From: Pseudoxanthomonas sp. J31
GTDB lineage: Bacteria > Pseudomonadota > Gammaproteobacteria > Xanthomonadales > Xanthomonadaceae
Length of the DNA: 64,000 nucleotides
Assembly (NCBI RefSeq): GCF_000510725.1
Contig: NZ_AZNZ01000001.1
Coordinates: 310,001 to 374,000, forward strand
Direction of reading: 5' to 3'
The notes beneath the pieces were generated by a model. The model had not been told where the DNA came from. It saw only the letters and a list, made by a program, of their open reading frames with translations, and did not search any database. Position numbers and translations under genes: made by a program. Shown here one piece after another: positions 28,423-38,099 of the stretch (its first letter is position 1; every line of letters starts with the position of its first letter).

Positions 28423-29511
28423 TCAGGCGCCGGTATCCACCGCCACCACCACCGACATGCCCGGCGCCAGGCGCGACAGCAGCGGTTCCTGGCCCGGGTC
28501 GATGCCGATCCGCACCGGGATGCGCTGCGGGATCTTCACGAAGTTGCCGGTGGCGTTGTCCGGCGGCAGCACCGAGAACTGCGCGCCGGTGGCCGGGGCG
28601 ATGCGCTCCACGTGGCCGGACAGGGCCAGGCCACCAAGCGCGTCGACGGTGAAGCGCACCGGCTGCCCGGACTGCACCCGCGCCATCTGCGTCTCCTTGA
28701 AATTGGCCACCACCCACAGCTCGTCCGGCACCAGTGCCATCAGCGTCGTCGCAGTGGCCACGTATGCGCCCTCGCGCACGCCTACCTGGCCCAGGCGGCC
28801 GTCGCGCGGTGCGAGGATGCGGGTGTTGTCGAGGTTGATCCGGGCCAGTTCCACCGCCGCCTCGGCGGCGGCCACCCGCGCTTCCAGGCCCCGGCGCCCG
28901 GTCTCGATGCCGCGCTCGTTCTCGCGCGCGGCCTGCAGCGCGGCGCGGGCCTGGACGAGGTCGGCACGGGCCTGGCGGTCGCTGGCCAGCGCGGCCTCGC
29001 GGTCCTGTTCGGAAACCAGGCGTTGCGCGGCCAGTTCGTTGGCCCGGCGCAGCACCGCATCGGCATGCTCGCGCTGGGCCTGCTGCGCCTGGATGCGGGC
29101 GGCGACCTGGGCACTGGCGGCAGCCGCGCCGCGGCGCTGCTGGTCCCAGGCGGCCAGCTCGGCGCGGGCGGCCAGCAGCTGGGCCCGGGCCTGCTGCAGC
29201 TGCTGGGCGTAGATGCGGTCGTCGATCCGCGCCAGCAGCTGGCCGCGGCGGACCTGCTGGAAGTCCTGCACCGCCACCTCGACCACGTAGCCTTCCACCT
29301 GCGGTGCGACCAGGGTGACCTGGCCCTGCACCTGGGCGTCCTCGGTGCGTTCGATGGCGCCGTGGAACGGCGGGACCTGCCAGGCGTAGAGCACCAGTCC
29401 GATCCCCGCCAGCGCGAGCGCGGCGATGCCCAGTGTGGCCAAGAGCCGGCGCCGGGGCGCGGCGGGCTGCGGCGTGGAGGCGGTGGGGGAGGCGGTGGCG
29501 GGGGCGTTCAT
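28423..29511 (-). CDS. emrA: EmrA/HlyD-type membrane fusion protein
   Basis: 362-residue periplasmic adaptor of a three-part drug exporter. One N-terminal membrane anchor (about 23-44), a lipoyl-like half (VAPQVEGYV, about 68-80), a long alpha-helical coiled-coil hairpin (about 95-215), the second lipoyl half (ILAPRDGRLG) and a beta-barrel end. Start overlaps the stop of the MFS pump gene (ATGA), so translation is coupled. No TolC gene is nearby; an outer-membrane channel encoded elsewhere would complete the system. Substrate unknown. Confidence 0.92.
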   Translation of the reverse strand: MNAPATASPTASTPQPAAPRRRLLATLGIAALALAGIGLVLYAWQVPPFHGAIERTEDAQVQGQVTLVAPQVEGYVVEVAVQDFQQVRRGQLLARIDDRIYAQQLQQARAQLLAARAELAAWDQQRRGAAAASAQVAARIQAQQAQREHADAVLRRANELAAQRLVSEQDREAALASDRQARADLVQARAALQAARENERGIETGRRGLEARVAAAEAAVELARINLDNTRILAPRDGRLGQVGVREGAYVATATTLMALVPDELWVVANFKETQMARVQSGQPVRFTVDALGGLALSGHVERIAPATGAQFSVLPPDNATGNFVKIPQRIPVRIGIDPGQEPLLSRLAPGMSVVVAVDTGA

Positions 29512-31172
29512 GGGCGTGCGGGGGAAGCGGGCGCGGGCGACGCGCCGGGTGCGGTGGGTTGCGGCGCGGCCTTGCGCCGGCGCAGGTACAGGTCGGCCAG
29601 CAGCCAGGCCAGGGTGGCCAGCGACAGCCAGCCGACCAGCAGGAACAGGTCGTTGTAGGCCAGCACCGTGGCTTCGCGCCCGGTGGCCTGGCCGAGCATG
29701 CGCAGCGCCTGCAGCTGGCGCTGCGCCGCATCGGGCACGTCGTGCAGGTGCAGCGCGGCGTAGCCGTGCAGGCGCGCGGCCACCTGCGGGTCGGGCAGCT
29801 CCAGGCCCTCGCCCAGGCGCGCGGCGTGCAGCCGGGTGCGCACGGTGAGGAAGCTGCCGAGCACCGCGCTGCCGAGCAGGCTGCCCAGGCCCTGGGCCAT
29901 GCCGAACAGGACGATGAAGCTGATGAAGTTGCGCGGCTGGGCCAGCACCTTGCCGATGCCGCTGAGCATGGCCGGGGCGATGAAGACGGTGCTGCCGCAG
30001 CCGATCAGGAACTGGCTGAGGTACATCTGTGCCGGCCGGGTCTGGCTGGTGGCGTGCGCGTCGATGAACGCGCCGGTGGCGATCAGCAGCACCGCCGCGA
30101 TCAGCTGCTGCGGGAAGTTCGGCGGCGCCAGGGTCAGGGCACTGGCCGCGATCCCGCACAGGCAGCCGGCCACCACCATCGCCGACATCACCTGCAGCTG
30201 GGCGTTGTCCAGGCCCAGCTGCTGGAACATCGGCACCGCGCCGAAGCTGTGCTCGGACAGGCAGACGCGGATCAGCAGGATCGACAGGGTCAGCCGCAGC
30301 AGGTCGCCGCTGGCCAGCCAGCGCAGGTTGAGCATGGGATTGCGGCGGTTGTGCTCGATCACCGCGGCCACCGCCAGCAGGGCCAGCGAGGCGGCCAGCA
30401 CCAGGCCCAGCCAGGGGGTGTCGGTCCACCACAGCACCGGGCCGAAGGCCAGGACCACGGCCAGGCCCGCGGCGCCGGGGATGAAGCTCAGCAGGGTGGC
30501 CAGGTCCAGCCGCTCGAACACCTTGTAGCGGTCGCCGGGCGGCAGCTTCACCGCCAGCACCCCGGCCAGCGCCACCATCGCCAGGCCCAGTTCGAACACG
30601 TGCAGGCCGCGCCATTCGCCCAGCTGCAGCAGCTCGGTGGAGAACATCCGCGCCAGCGGGATCGGCAGCTGGGTCAGGCCCAGGGCGATGGCCAGGGCCT
30701 TGCGGCGGTGCTCGGGCGGGAAGGCCTGGATCATGTAGTACACGCCCAGCGAGTTGAGCGCGGTGGCGCACAGGCCATGCGCGGCACGCACCGCCACCGC
30801 CGAGCCGAGGTCGTTGGCGAACAGGTGGGCCAGGGCGATGGCCGCGTACAGCGCCAGGCAGATCTCGGTGAACAGGCGCAGGCCGTACTGCTGGCGGAAC
30901 TTCACCAGCACCAGGTTGGCCGACATGCTGGTCATGAAGAACGCCGCCGGCAGCCACTGCATTTCCCAGGCATAGGCGCCGAAGTTGCCCTGCAGGTAGG
31001 GCAGGTTGGCGCTGACCAGGGCGTTGCCGAGGCCGCCGGCCAGCGCCACCAGCACGCCCACGCCGGCGAACTGCAGCCGGCGCAGGGTGGGATGGTGGGG
31101 CGTGGACGGCGAGCCGGGGAAGGTCGGGCGTTCGTGCGGGAGCCACTGCCGCGGGATGTAGCGCGGGTCCAT
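29508..31172 (-). CDS. emrB: EmrB-like MFS drug/H+ antiporter (DHA2 family)
   Basis: 554 residues with about 14 predicted membrane segments starting near residue 35; N-terminal proline-rich cytosolic tail and C-terminal Pro/Ala tail. Motif-like stretches: NLPYLQGNF early, and RKALAIALGLTQL in place of the usual DHA2 central motif, so it is a divergent member. Placed between marR (6 bp upstream) and emrA (4-bp overlap), the classic regulator-pump-adaptor order. Expected to export lipophilic compounds across the inner membrane using the proton gradient. Confidence 0.9.
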   Translation of the reverse strand: MDPRYIPRQWLPHERPTFPGSPSTPHHPTLRRLQFAGVGVLVALAGGLGNALVSANLPYLQGNFGAYAWEMQWLPAAFFMTSMSANLVLVKFRQQYGLRLFTEICLALYAAIALAHLFANDLGSAVAVRAAHGLCATALNSLGVYYMIQAFPPEHRRKALAIALGLTQLPIPLARMFSTELLQLGEWRGLHVFELGLAMVALAGVLAVKLPPGDRYKVFERLDLATLLSFIPGAAGLAVVLAFGPVLWWTDTPWLGLVLAASLALLAVAAVIEHNRRNPMLNLRWLASGDLLRLTLSILLIRVCLSEHSFGAVPMFQQLGLDNAQLQVMSAMVVAGCLCGIAASALTLAPPNFPQQLIAAVLLIATGAFIDAHATSQTRPAQMYLSQFLIGCGSTVFIAPAMLSGIGKVLAQPRNFISFIVLFGMAQGLGSLLGSAVLGSFLTVRTRLHAARLGEGLELPDPQVAARLHGYAALHLHDVPDAAQRQLQALRMLGQATGREATVLAYNDLFLLVGWLSLATLAWLLADLYLRRRKAAPQPTAPGASPAPASPARP

Positions 31173-31178
31173 CGGGGT

Positions 31179-31646
31179 TCAGCCGTTGCCGTCCCCGGGC
31201 GCGGCGCCAAGGCTGCGGCACAGCCGCCGCAGGTAGTCGTGGAACTGCGCGGTCTCGTCCGGGCCGAAGTCCTGCATGGCCTGCTCGCGCGCCTGGCCGA
31301 GCACGCGCAGGATCCGGCGCAGGGCCGGGCGCGCCTTCGGCGCCAGGTGCACGCGCTTGCTGCGGCGGTCGTCCGGATCGGGCCGCCGCTCGACCATGCC
31401 GCGCGCCTCCAGCCGGTCCAGGTGGGCGACCAGCGACATCGGCTCGATCGACAGCGCCGCAGCCAGCTCGGTCTGGCGCACCGGGCCGAGCTTGTCGGCC
31501 ACCACCAGGGTGCGGGCCTCGCCGGGGGTCATGTCCAGGTCGGCCGCGGCCAGGGCGGCCTCGAAGCGCTGGCGCAGCAGGCGGGCGGCGGTGACCAGCA
31601 GGAAGCCGAAGCTGTCGTCGCCGCGGGAGGGGGAGTGGGTTTCCAT
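31179..31646 (-). CDS. MarR-family repressor of the emrBA operon
   Basis: 155-residue winged-helix regulator with the MarR helix-turn-helix (LAAALSIEPMSLVAHLDRLEARGMV) and basic wing (DPDDRRSKRVHL). The ATG at 31646 was chosen because an upstream ATG (31653-31655) touches the -10 box TACAAT and could hardly be in the message. Lies at the head of the emrB-emrA operon and should repress it until a ligand binds. Divergent from ubiE, with 89 bp between the start codons. Confidence 0.92.
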   Translation of the reverse strand: METHSPSRGDDSFGFLLVTAARLLRQRFEAALAAADLDMTPGEARTLVVADKLGPVRQTELAAALSIEPMSLVAHLDRLEARGMVERRPDPDDRRSKRVHLAPKARPALRRILRVLGQAREQAMQDFGPDETAQFHDYLRRLCRSLGAAPGDGNG

Positions 31647-31655
31647 GGGAGCCAT

Positions 31656-31672
31656 ATTGTAAGCTTGGCTTA
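31656..31672 (-). promoter_or_regulatory. marR-emrBA promoter -10 with overlapping dyad
   Basis: On the minus strand TACAAT (31656-31661) overlaps the dyad TAAGC-TTG-GCTTA (31660-31672), a 5-bp inverted repeat with 3-bp spacer in an AT-rich patch. A repressor bound there would block RNA polymerase, the usual MarR autoregulatory design. The -10 box is 9 bp from the ATG, so the leader is almost absent. Confidence 0.6.
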
Positions 31673-31723
31673 TGAACTGGCCGGAACCGCGCGCCCGGCG
31701 GGCGGCCTCCACGCCCGTGGTGC

Positions 31724-31729
31724 CATAAT
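31724..31729 (+). promoter_or_regulatory. -10 hexamer of ubiE, leaderless configuration
   Basis: CATAAT ends 6 bp before the ubiE ATG at 31736; no Shine-Dalgarno sequence. Part of the leaderless set. Confidence 0.6.
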
Positions 31730-31735
31730 TGCCGC

Positions 31736-32497
31736 ATGAGCGAATCCCCCTACGAACGCGGCACCACCCACTTCGGCTTCCGGGACGTCCCGGCCACGGA
31801 GAAGCAGAAGCTGGTGGGCCAGGTCTTCACCTCGGTCGCGCGCAAGTACGACCTGATGAACGACCTGATGAGCCTGGGCATCCACCGCGCGTGGAAGCGC
31901 TACTTCACCGCCACCTGCCAGGTGAAGCCGGGCGACCGGGTGCTGGACCTGGCCGGCGGCACCGGCGACATCGCCGCGCTGCTCAAGCCGCGCGTGGGCG
32001 CCACCGGGCAGATCGTGCTGGGCGACATCAACGCCGGCATGCTCTCGGTCGGCCGCGACCGCCTCACCGACCGCGGCCTGGTCTCGGGCCTGGAGTACGT
32101 GCAGTGCAACGCCGAGAAGCTGCCATTCCCGGATGGCAGCTTCGACCTGGTGACCATGGCCTTCGGCCTGCGCAACGTCACCGACAAGGACGCGGCCCTG
32201 CGCGAGATCGCGCGCGTGCTGCGCGTGGGTGGCCAGGCGCGGGTGCTGGAGTTCTCCGAGGTGAAGGCCGAGTGGTTCCGGCCGATCTACGACTTCCACT
32301 CGTTCAAGGTGCTGCCGAGGCTGGGCCAGCTGTTCGCCGGCGATGCCGCCAGCTACCAGTACCTGGCCGAGAGCATCCGCAAGCATCCGCCGCAGGAGCA
32401 GCTGAAGGCGATGATGGAAGAGGCCGGGCTGTCGCGCTGCGGCTACGTGAACCTCAGCGCCGGCATCGTCGCGGTGCATACCGGCTACAAGGTCTGA
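31736..32497 (+). CDS. ubiE: Ubiquinone/menaquinone C-methyltransferase
   Basis: 253-residue SAM-dependent methyltransferase that methylates the benzoquinol ring during ubiquinone synthesis (and demethylmenaquinol where present). Seen: YDLMNDLMSLGIHRAWKR near the N-terminus, SAM motif VLDLAGGTGD (69-78), FGLRNVTD and LEFSEV, all standard for UbiE. Usual length. Divergent from the marR-emrBA operon. In related genomes ubiE is often linked with ubiJ-ubiB, which are not present here. Confidence 0.97.
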   Translation: MSESPYERGTTHFGFRDVPATEKQKLVGQVFTSVARKYDLMNDLMSLGIHRAWKRYFTATCQVKPGDRVLDLAGGTGDIAALLKPRVGATGQIVLGDINAGMLSVGRDRLTDRGLVSGLEYVQCNAEKLPFPDGSFDLVTMAFGLRNVTDKDAALREIARVLRVGGQARVLEFSEVKAEWFRPIYDFHSFKVLPRLGQLFAGDAASYQYLAESIRKHPPQEQLKAMMEEAGLSRCGYVNLSAGIVAVHTGYKV

Positions 32498-32614
32498 GCG
32501 CGCGGGCCGCCAGGCGGCCCGGATTGTCCTTCCGGCTTGCCCGGCCTGCGCGTCGGCGGGTGGCCGGGGCGCGGGCGCGCGGTACACTCGCTGTTTTCCG
32601 CTTGACCCTCGAAC

Positions 32615-34549
32615 ATGCGCTTTCCAGCCCTGCTGCTCACCCTTGCCATGACCGCCGCCGCCAGCGGCTGCTCCGGCGAACAGGCCGGTCCGGCCGATCC
32701 CGCCAATCCCCAGGCCCGCCCGGCCCAGGCCGCCCAGGCCTCGGCCCGCCGCCACGACGAAAGCTCCTGGTCCGAGCCGGACAAGGTGCGCATCGCCGAC
32801 CTGGCGCTGGACCTGAAGCTGGACTTCGACGCCCGCCAGCTGTCGGGCACCGCCACCTACGCCCTGCAGTGGGCCGATCCGAAGGCCACCCAGCTGGTGC
32901 TGGACACCCGCGACCTGGCCATCGACAAGGTCGAGGGCGAGGTCGACGGCGCCTGGACCCCGCTGCAGTTCGAGCTGGCCGAGGCCGACCCGGTGTTCGG
33001 CAGCAAGCTGACCATCCAGGCGCCGCAGCGCAACGCCAGGATCCGCGTCACCTACGCCACCTCGCCGCAGGCTTCCGGCCTGCAGTGGCTGGAGCCGTCG
33101 ATGACCGAGGGCGGCAAGCTGCCCTTCATGTTCAGCCAGTCGCAGGCGATCCATGCCCGCAGCTGGGTGCCGCTGCAGGACACCCCGGGCGTGCGCTTCA
33201 CCTATAGCGCGCACGTCACCACCCGCCCGGACGTGATGGTGCTGATGAGCGCCGACAACGACCCGGCGGCGGTGCGCGACGGCGACTACAGCTTCACCAT
33301 GCCGCAGCCGATCCCGTCCTACCTGCTGGCGATCGCCGCCGGCGACCTGGTGTTCAAGCCGATCTCCGCGCGCAGCGGCGTGTGGGCCGAGCCGTCCATG
33401 GTCGACCGCGCGGTGAAGGAGTTCGAGGACACCGAGCAGATGATCGTCGCCACCGAGGGCCTGTACGGCGCCTACCGGTGGGAGCGCTACGACATGCTGG
33501 TGCTGCCGCCGTCGTTCCCGTTCGGCGGCATGGAGAACCCGCGCCTGAGCTTCATCACCCCGACCGTGATCGTCGGCGACAAGTCGCTGGTCTCGCTGAT
33601 CGCCCACGAGCTGGCGCACAGCTGGTCCGGCAACCTGGTCACCAACGCCAGCTGGAAGGACATCTGGCTCAACGAGGGCTTCACCACCTACGTCCAGGGC
33701 CGCATCGTCGAGGCGCTGTACGGCGAGGAGCTGGCCGAGATGGAGCGCCAGATCGACCAGGCCGGGGTCAAGGCCGACATGGAGCACATGGCCGCCCAGG
33801 ACCAGCTGCTGGTGCTGCCGCCGCTGGCCGCACGCGACCCGGACGAGGCGCTGAGCGAGGTGGCCTACACCAAGGGCGCCTGGTTCCTGCAGTTCCTGGA
33901 GCAGCGGGTGGGCCGCGCGAAGTTCGACCCCTTCCTGCGCGGCTGGTTCGACGATCACGCCTTCCAGAGCGCCGACAGCGAGCAGTTCGTCGCCTACCTG
34001 CGCGAGAAGCTGCTGAAGGACAACCCGATGGCGGTGACCGAGGAAGAGCTGGACGCCTGGCTCAACCAGCCCGGCATCCCCGCGTTCGCCACCCCGGCGC
34101 AGGCGCGCACCTTCGCCAGCGTGGACAGCGCGCGCATCGCCTGGCTCGGCAGCGGCGAGCTGCCCAGCCCGCAGGTGACCGCCGACTGGGGCACCCAGGC
34201 CTGGGTGCGCTTCCTGGAAGGCATGGGCCAGAGCCTCGAGCCCGCGCGGCTGGCGCAGCTGGACAAGGCCTACCGCTTCACCGGCACCCCGAACGGCGAG
34301 ATCGCCATGCGCTGGTATCCGCTGGCCCTGCGCAGCGGCTACCTCGAGGCGCGCCCGGCGGCCGGCGAGTTCATCCAGCGGGTCGGCCGGCGCAAGCTGA
34401 TCCTGCCGGTGTACCTGGAGCTGGTGAAGACGCCGGACGGCCTGGCCTTCGCCCGCGAGGTGTTCGAGCGCGCCAGGCCCGGCTACCACCCGATCACCAC
34501 CGCCTCGGTGGAGGCGATCCTGGCCCGCGCCGAAGGCGCGAAGCAGTAA
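32615..34549 (+). CDS. M1-family zinc aminopeptidase, lipoprotein (leukotriene A4 hydrolase-like)
   Basis: 644-residue metallo-aminopeptidase. N-terminal signal with lipobox ending at C19 (AASGC), so probably anchored in the envelope. Beta-domain N-terminal region, substrate motif GGMENP, zinc site HELAH (H331, E332, H335) with third ligand E354 in LNEGFTTY exactly 19 residues after H335, and the C-terminal helical domain characteristic of LTA4 hydrolase-type members. It should trim N-terminal residues from peptides in the periplasm. TACACT about 30 bp upstream could be the -10 box. Confidence 0.93.
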   Translation: MRFPALLLTLAMTAAASGCSGEQAGPADPANPQARPAQAAQASARRHDESSWSEPDKVRIADLALDLKLDFDARQLSGTATYALQWADPKATQLVLDTRDLAIDKVEGEVDGAWTPLQFELAEADPVFGSKLTIQAPQRNARIRVTYATSPQASGLQWLEPSMTEGGKLPFMFSQSQAIHARSWVPLQDTPGVRFTYSAHVTTRPDVMVLMSADNDPAAVRDGDYSFTMPQPIPSYLLAIAAGDLVFKPISARSGVWAEPSMVDRAVKEFEDTEQMIVATEGLYGAYRWERYDMLVLPPSFPFGGMENPRLSFITPTVIVGDKSLVSLIAHELAHSWSGNLVTNASWKDIWLNEGFTTYVQGRIVEALYGEELAEMERQIDQAGVKADMEHMAAQDQLLVLPPLAARDPDEALSEVAYTKGAWFLQFLEQRVGRAKFDPFLRGWFDDHAFQSADSEQFVAYLREKLLKDNPMAVTEEELDAWLNQPGIPAFATPAQARTFASVDSARIAWLGSGELPSPQVTADWGTQAWVRFLEGMGQSLEPARLAQLDKAYRFTGTPNGEIAMRWYPLALRSGYLEARPAAGEFIQRVGRRKLILPVYLELVKTPDGLAFAREVFERARPGYHPITTASVEAILARAEGAKQ

Positions 34550-34555
34550 GACCCC

Positions 34556-34582
34556 GGGCGCGCCGGCCCACCCGGCGCGCCC
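34556..34582 (+). other. Hairpin between M1 aminopeptidase and lipoprotein genes
   Basis: Perfect 11-bp stem (34556-34566 with 34572-34582) and 5-nt loop, no following T-run. May attenuate transcription or stabilise the message end rather than terminate. Confidence 0.4.
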
Positions 34583-34599
34583 GCCCGAGGAAGCAAGAC

Positions 34600-35340
34600 A
34601 TGCAGCCGATCCGTCCGCGACTGTCCCTGGCCCTGCTGCTGGCCGCCACCCTGGCCGGCGCCAGCGCCTGCACCGACCGCGAGGCCCAGCGCCAGGCGCA
34701 GCTGGCCGCCGAGGCCGAGGCCCGGGCCCGTGCCGCGGCGGAACTGCAGCGCCAGTACGAGGCGGCGGTGGCCGACCGCAACTGGGAACTGGCGCGGGTC
34801 CACGGCGTGGCCCTGCTGGACCAGTACCCGGACAGCGAGGCCGCCGCGGCCATCGGCCCCGGGCTGGAGGAGGTCAAGGCGCGCGCCGAGGAGGCGCGCG
34901 AGCAGCGCCGCCTGGCCAGCCTGTGGAACTACGCCCGGGTGCCGGCCGGCAGGGGCGAACAGCGCACCGCGGCGATCCTCAGCCAGGAGCCGGTGGACAC
35001 CGGCGGCAGCCGGCCGGCCGCGGTGCAGCTGGTGATCCGCGACCATCCCGAGTGGAAGCGCAGCGCCTACCTGGTGCTGGAGGGCGGCGACTTCGACTGC
35101 TACGGCGGCTGCAAGGTCCAGGTGAAGTTCGACGATGCCGCGGCGCGGCCGATGTCGGCTTGGCGCCCGAAAACCGACGAGGCCATCGCCATGTTCATCG
35201 AGGACTACCGCGGGCTGTGGAAGCGCATGCGCCAGGCGCGGCGGCTGGAGATCAGCTTCCCGGTGAAGGCCGGCGGCAGCCGCACCGCGGTGTTCGAGAC
35301 CGGCGGCCTGGACGGCAGCCAGATGCCGGGCTGGGACTGA
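34600..35340 (+). CDS. Hypothetical lipoprotein with N-terminal coiled coil
   Basis: 246 residues. Signal peptide with lipobox-like ASAC (cysteine at residue 24), an alanine/glutamate/arginine-rich helix (about 27-60), a TPR-like stretch (VADRNWELARVHGVALLDQYPDSE) and a C-terminal domain with a CYGGC cysteine pair. No family recognised with confidence. GAGGAA 8 bp upstream supports the start. The next small gene begins 7 bp after its stop, so they probably share a transcript. Envelope-located, function unknown. Confidence 0.75.
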   Translation: MQPIRPRLSLALLLAATLAGASACTDREAQRQAQLAAEAEARARAAAELQRQYEAAVADRNWELARVHGVALLDQYPDSEAAAAIGPGLEEVKARAEEAREQRRLASLWNYARVPAGRGEQRTAAILSQEPVDTGGSRPAAVQLVIRDHPEWKRSAYLVLEGGDFDCYGGCKVQVKFDDAAARPMSAWRPKTDEAIAMFIEDYRGLWKRMRQARRLEISFPVKAGGSRTAVFETGGLDGSQMPGWD

Positions 35341-35347
35341 CGCCGCC

Positions 35348-35614
35348 ATGCCGAACCTGGACTACGTGGTCGTGGCGGTGGTCAGCGTGCTGGCCATCGC
35401 CCTGCACGTGGTCCTGTTCGTGCTGGTGCGGCGCTGGATGGACCGCGACCTGGCGCTGTCGCTGGCCGGCGAGGACCCGGCGCGGCGGCAGTGGATGCTG
35501 GAGCAGCTGGCCCTGGCCCGCCGCCAGGGCGTGCGCCGGCGCGATCTGCCGGCCTGGCTGGAGCAGGCGGCCAGGGCGGCGCCCGCGGCGGCAAGCCCGC
35601 CGGCGGAAGGCTGA
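35348..35614 (+). CDS. Small hypothetical membrane protein
   Basis: 88 residues: one N-terminal membrane segment (about 6-28), then a soluble charged helical part with DPARRQWMLEQLALAR and an alanine-rich tail. Unrecognised. Starts 7 bp after the lipoprotein gene. The charge pattern around the membrane segment suggests an anchored, cytosol-facing protein. Confidence 0.65.
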   Translation: MPNLDYVVVAVVSVLAIALHVVLFVLVRRWMDRDLALSLAGEDPARRQWMLEQLALARRQGVRRRDLPAWLEQAARAAPAAASPPAEG

Positions 35615-35623
35615 AAGCGAAGG

Positions 35624-35673
35624 CGCGGGCTGGCCTGGCCCGCGGCGACGGCGGTGCCGGGCGCCTGCCCGGC
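35624..35673. terminator. Paired hairpins between convergent genes
   Basis: Hairpin 1: 7-bp stem 35624-35630 / 35638-35644. Hairpin 2: 7-bp stem 35656-35662 / 35667-35673. Both sit between the convergent small membrane-protein gene and the PfkB kinase gene. No T-run, so termination strength is uncertain. Confidence 0.4.
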
Positions 35674-35686
35674 GGCGCGGGCCGCC

Positions 35687-36622
35687 TTACTCGAGGCTGT
35701 AGCCGAACTGCTGGCGGAAGTGCTCGTTGAACTCGGCGAAGTCGAAGCGCTGGTTCTGGGTGCCGGGGTGCTCGACCTTGAGCGCCCCCATCAGGTTGCC
35801 CATGCGGCCGATGGTCAGCCAGTCGTAGCCCTTCTCGATGCCGAAGATCAGGCCGGCGCGGAAGGCGTCGCCGCAGCCGGTCGGATCGACCACCCGGCGC
35901 TCGTGCGCCGGCGGCACCTCGTAGGTCTTCTCCGGGGTATGCACCAGGGCGCCACGCGGGCCCTGGGTGGTGATGTAGGCCTTCACCCGCGAGACGATCT
36001 CGCGGTCGGTCCAGCCGGTGCGCTCCTGCAGCAGGTTGGACTCGTAGTCGTTGACCACCACGTAGTCGGCCAGCTCGATGAACTGGCGCAGCTCCTGGCC
36101 GTTGAACAGCGGCATGGCCTGGCCCGGGTCGAAGATGAACGGCACGCCCATCTCGTGGAACTCGGCGGCGTTCTGCAACATGCCCTCGCGGCCGTCCGGG
36201 CCGACCAGGCCCAGGGTGATCCCCGGCACGTCCTTCACGTGGTTCTCGTGCGAACGCATCATCGCGCCCGGGTGGAAGGCGGTGATCTGGTTGTTGTCGT
36301 GGTCGGTGGTGATGAAGGCCTGCGGGGTGAACAGCTCCTCGATCACCTTGACCTGCGACAGGTCGATGCCAAGGGACTCGAAATGCTCACGATAAGGGCC
36401 GAAATCGCCGCCAACGGTGCCCATCGGCACCGGCTTGCCGCCGAGCAGGTGGAGGTTGTAGGCGATGTTGCCGGCGCAGCCACCGAACTCCCGGCGCATG
36501 CGCGGGACCAGGAAGGAGACGTTCAGGATGTGCACCTTGTCCGGCAGGATGTGGTTCTTGAACTGGTCCGGGAACACCATGATGGTGTCGTAGGCGAGGG
36601 AACCACAGATCAGGGTGGACAT
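35687..36622 (-). CDS. PfkB-family carbohydrate/adenosine kinase
   Basis: 311-residue ribokinase-type kinase. Seen: N-terminal CGSLAYDT, substrate-binding FGGCAGNIAYN (about 47-55), GGDFGPY, and the signature DPTGCGDAFRAGL with catalytic base D252. The sequence resembles the adenosine-kinase-like branch annotated in xanthomonads, which phosphorylates a nucleoside or sugar with ATP; the substrate cannot be fixed by eye. The ATG at 36622 starts the conserved MSTLICGSLAYD; upstream in-frame codons to 36841 are low-complexity. Divergent from mreB. Confidence 0.88.
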   Translation of the reverse strand: MSTLICGSLAYDTIMVFPDQFKNHILPDKVHILNVSFLVPRMRREFGGCAGNIAYNLHLLGGKPVPMGTVGGDFGPYREHFESLGIDLSQVKVIEELFTPQAFITTDHDNNQITAFHPGAMMRSHENHVKDVPGITLGLVGPDGREGMLQNAAEFHEMGVPFIFDPGQAMPLFNGQELRQFIELADYVVVNDYESNLLQERTGWTDREIVSRVKAYITTQGPRGALVHTPEKTYEVPPAHERRVVDPTGCGDAFRAGLIFGIEKGYDWLTIGRMGNLMGALKVEHPGTQNQRFDFAEFNEHFRQQFGYSLE

Positions 36623-37996
<1,374 letters not shown>

Positions 37997-38099
37997 CCCG
38001 CGCCCTCCGCGCCGCCCCGCGCCGGGGCGGCGTTCGCCAGCGGCGGACGCTGCCGCCATACTCCCATCTCCGCCGCGCTGCCCCGACTGATCACCGTCC

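Noticed and set aside
28423-31737. Minus-strand frame of 1104 codons spanning emrA and the region of emrB and marR
   Set aside because: Frame stays open only because of high GC; the pump and repressor are clearly encoded in different frames with matching overlaps.
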